Part shown: piece after piece, positions 4,476 to 5,854 of the stretch
Layout: each line of letters opens with the position of its first letter
Numbering within the stretch: the first letter of the stretch is position 1
NCBI GenBank assembly: GCA_000715685.1
Contig: KL569420.1
Coordinates: forward strand, 1 to 5,854
Origin: Streptomyces lilacinus
Lineage (GTDB): Bacteria > Actinomycetota > Actinomycetes > Streptomycetales > Streptomycetaceae
DNA length: 5,854 nt
Direction: 5' to 3'
Notes under the pieces: generated by a model
The model's input: the letters and a program-made list of their open reading frames with translations, nothing else
The model's database searches: none
What the model was told of the DNA's origin: nothing
Position numbers and translations under genes: made by a program

Positions 4476-5854
4476 ATGAACGATGCTGCCTCGGCGCCCA
4501 CCCCCGCGCCCGCGCCCCGCCGTGCCCGTGTCCGTGCCCCCGAGCTGATCGGCAAGGGCGGCTGGATCAATACCGGCGGGAAGGACCTGAAGCTCGCCGA
4601 TTTCCGAGGTCGCACATTGATCCTCGACTTCTGGACGTTCTGCTGCGTGAACTGCCTGCACGTCCTCGACGAGCTCCGCGAGCTCGAGGAGAAGCACCGC
4701 GACACCGTCGTCATCATCGGCGTGCACTCGCCGAAGTTCGTGCACGAGGCCGACCACCAGGCCGTCGTCGACGCCGTCGAGCGCTACGAGGTGCACCACC
4801 CCGTCCTCGACGACCCCGAGCTCACGACCTGGAAGCAGTACGCCGTACGCGCCTGGCCCACCCTCGTCGTCGTCGACCCCGAGGGGTACGTCGTCGCCCA
4901 GCACGCCGGCGAGGGCCACGCGCACGCCATCGCGCGCCTCGTCGAGGAGCTCGAAACCGCGCACGAGGCCAAGGGCACCCTCCGGCGCGGCGACGGTCCC
5001 TACGTACCGCCCGAGCCGGTCGCGACCGACCTGCGCTTCCCCGGCAAGGCCGTGCTGCTGCCCACCGGCAACCTCCTGGTCTCGGACACCACCCGGCACC
5101 AGCTGGTCGAGCTCGCGGCCGACGGGGAGAGCGTCGTGCGCCGGATCGGCACCGGGGAGCGCGGCTTCACCGACAGCCCCGCCGCCTTCAGCGAGCCGCA
5201 GGGCCTCGCGCTGCTCCCCGACGGGAGGGTGATCGTCGCCGACACCGTCAACCACGCCCTGCGCACGTACGACCCGCAGACCGGCGCCGTCGCCACCGTC
5301 GCCGGCACCGGCCGGCAGTGGTGGCAGGGTTCCGCGACCGACGGTCCGGCCCGCGAGGTGGACCTCTCCTCGCCGTGGGACGTGGCGTGGTTCGAGGACC
5401 GGGTGTGGATCGCCATGGCGGGCGTCCACCAGCTGTGGACGTACGACCCGGCGACCGGCACCGTCGGCGTCGCGGCCGGGACGACCAACGAGGGCCTGGT
5501 GGACGGCCCGGTCGCCGAGGCGTGGTTCGCGCAGCCGTCGGGGCTCGCCGCGACCGGCGACCGTTTGTGGCTCGCGGACTCCGAAACCTCCGCCCTGCGG
5601 TACGTCGAGCGGGACGGCGCGGACCTCGTCGTGCGCACCGCCGTGGGCGCCGGGCTCTTCGACTTCGGCCACCGGGACGGCGACGCCGGCCAGGCCCTGC
5701 TGCAGCACCCGCTCGGGGTGACCGCGCTGCCCGACGGTTCCGTCGCCGTCAGCGACACCTACAACCACGCCCTGCGCCGCTACGACCCCGCCTCCGGCCA
5801 GGTGACGACGCTCGCCACCGATCTGCGCGAGCCGTCGGACGCCGTCCTCGTGGG
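4476..5854 (+). CDS. NHLRC2-like protein: thioredoxin-fold domain plus NHL repeats (5' end supplied by element; 3' end beyond window)
   Basis: The open frame from ATG 4476 runs off the window after 459 codons. Residues 1-20 are Ala/Pro/Arg-rich. A thioredoxin/TlpA-like domain (about 22-175) has WTFCCVNC with the CxxC pair Cys57/Cys60, VIIGVHSPKF, and the cis-proline loop WPT at Pro128. Beta-propeller NHL repeats follow at about 194-210, 246-266, 305-325, 361-379 and 418-439, the clearest being LPDGRVIVADTVNHALRTYD and LPDGSVAVSDTYNHALRRYD. This domain order and the CCVNC motif match human NHLRC2 and its bacterial relatives; a thiol-redox role is likely, but the bacterial substrate is unknown. 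No signal peptide is seen, so it is probably cytosolic. Codons 1-48 belong to the element and codons from about 53 on to the chromosome, joined in frame at the 16-bp core just before the CxxC. Several codons at 4581-4619 (AAT, GAT, CGA, GGT, ACA, TTG) are poorer in GC-ending bases than the body. No good ribosome site precedes the ATG. Confidence 0.9.
   Translation, partial: MNDAASAPTPAPAPRRARVRAPELIGKGGWINTGGKDLKLADFRGRTLILDFWTFCCVNCLHVLDELRELEEKHRDTVVIIGVHSPKFVHEADHQAVVDAVERYEVHHPVLDDPELTTWKQYAVRAWPTLVVVDPEGYVVAQHAGEGHAHAIARLVEELETAHEAKGTLRRGDGPYVPPEPVATDLRFPGKAVLLPTGNLLVSDTTRHQLVELAADGESVVRRIGTGERGFTDSPAAFSEPQGLALLPDGRVIVADTVNHALRTYDPQTGAVATVAGTGRQWWQGSATDGPAREVDLSSPWDVAWFEDRVWIAMAGVHQLWTYDPATGTVGVAAGTTNEGLVDGPVAEAWFAQPSGLAATGDRLWLADSETSALRYVERDGADLVVRTAVGAGLFDFGHRDGDAGQALLQHPLGVTALPDGSVAVSDTYNHALRRYDPASGQVTTLATDLREPSDAVLV
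4613..4652. other. attR: attR: right attachment junction of the element
   Basis: The 16-bp core is at 4620-4635, encoding I-L-D-F-W of the NHLRC2-like protein. CACATTG (4613-4619) on the element side is the exact reverse complement of CAATGTG (208-214) on the element side of attL. Sequence from 4636 on continues the interrupted gene. The likely crossover position is TG at 4632-4633. The 40-bp extent is inferred from symmetry. Confidence 0.75.

Larger units (their letters stand above)
195..4632. mobile_element. Integrated serine-recombinase element (~4.44 kb) inside an NHLRC2-like gene
   Basis: The boundaries come from the repeated 16-bp core (182-197 and 4620-4635) and the symmetry centre of the reconstructed attP, giving a length of 4438 bp. 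The integrase gene starts 45 bp inside the left junction, the usual place next to att. Cargo is a Scr1/WhiJ-type regulator, a DUF6879 protein and three small proteins. There are no capsid, tail, lysis, Rep or Tra genes and no recognisable recombination directionality factor, so it may be a minimal genomic island, a satellite needing a helper, or a decayed prophage or integrative plasmid. Its right end carries a start codon and 52 codons that restore the reading frame of the interrupted gene. Confidence 0.82.

Noticed and set aside
77..4635. Left remnant and right N-terminus as a simple tandem duplication in the host
   Set aside because: They differ at about a quarter of positions, differ in codon use and leader, and are joined exactly at a core whose inner flanks form a serine-integrase attP-like palindrome. 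Integration with 5' replacement explains this better.
4167..5768. Long open frame of 533 codons on the minus strand
   Set aside because: It is antisense to the NHLRC2-like gene, whose plus-strand frame shows clear thioredoxin and NHL motifs. Long antisense frames are expected in DNA this rich in GC, and the minus-strand product shows no recognisable motif.
1..5854. tRNA gene as integration target, CRISPR array, or IS element
   Set aside because: No tRNA-like cloverleaf sequence, no regularly spaced repeats with unique spacers, and no transposase with terminal inverted repeats were seen. The 22-bp repeat at 1786-1890 encloses no gene.

Overview
The window is very GC-rich, with strong G/C bias at third codon positions. 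Its protein families (WhiJ/Scr1-type regulator, DUF6879, DUF7848-like protein, bacterial NHLRC2-like protein) are typical of Streptomyces or a close actinomycete. It reads as a chromosomal gene interrupted by a compact integrated element of about 4.4 kb, with both junctions inside the window.

Left junction: positions 77-205 hold the first 40 codons of an NHLRC2-like gene (thioredoxin fold plus NHL repeats), which then runs into a stop two codons into the element. A 16-bp core, ATCCTCGACTTCTGGA, lies at 182-197 and again at 4620-4635. Joining the outer flanks across the core recreates one in-frame gene (attB). Joining the inner flanks gives a 40-bp imperfect palindrome, as expected for the attP of a large serine integrase.

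Element content from left to right: a 521-aa large serine integrase (240-1805); a structured, gene-free stretch (1806-2273) with a perfect 22-bp inverted repeat and an 18-bp palindrome; a tightly packed operon of an 80-aa protein, a DUF6879 protein and an XRE/DUF5753 (Scr1-type) regulator (2274-3906); then a second short operon of two small Cys/His-containing proteins overlapping by 4 nt (3970-4421). No structural phage, replication, transfer or recognisable excisionase gene is seen.

Right junction: the element ends with its own start codon and the first 52 codons of a divergent NHLRC2-like N-terminus, fused in frame at the core to the rest of the host gene (4476 to the window end). The element thus breaks the host gene but appears to repair it with a substitute upstream region and N-terminus. 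This 5'-end replacement by a serine-integrase element is the most notable observation. Other regulatory signals are TGCA repeats at 10-bp spacing before both cargo operons, and identical TAGCGT -10-like boxes placed for leaderless starts of the integrase and of the 74-aa gene.
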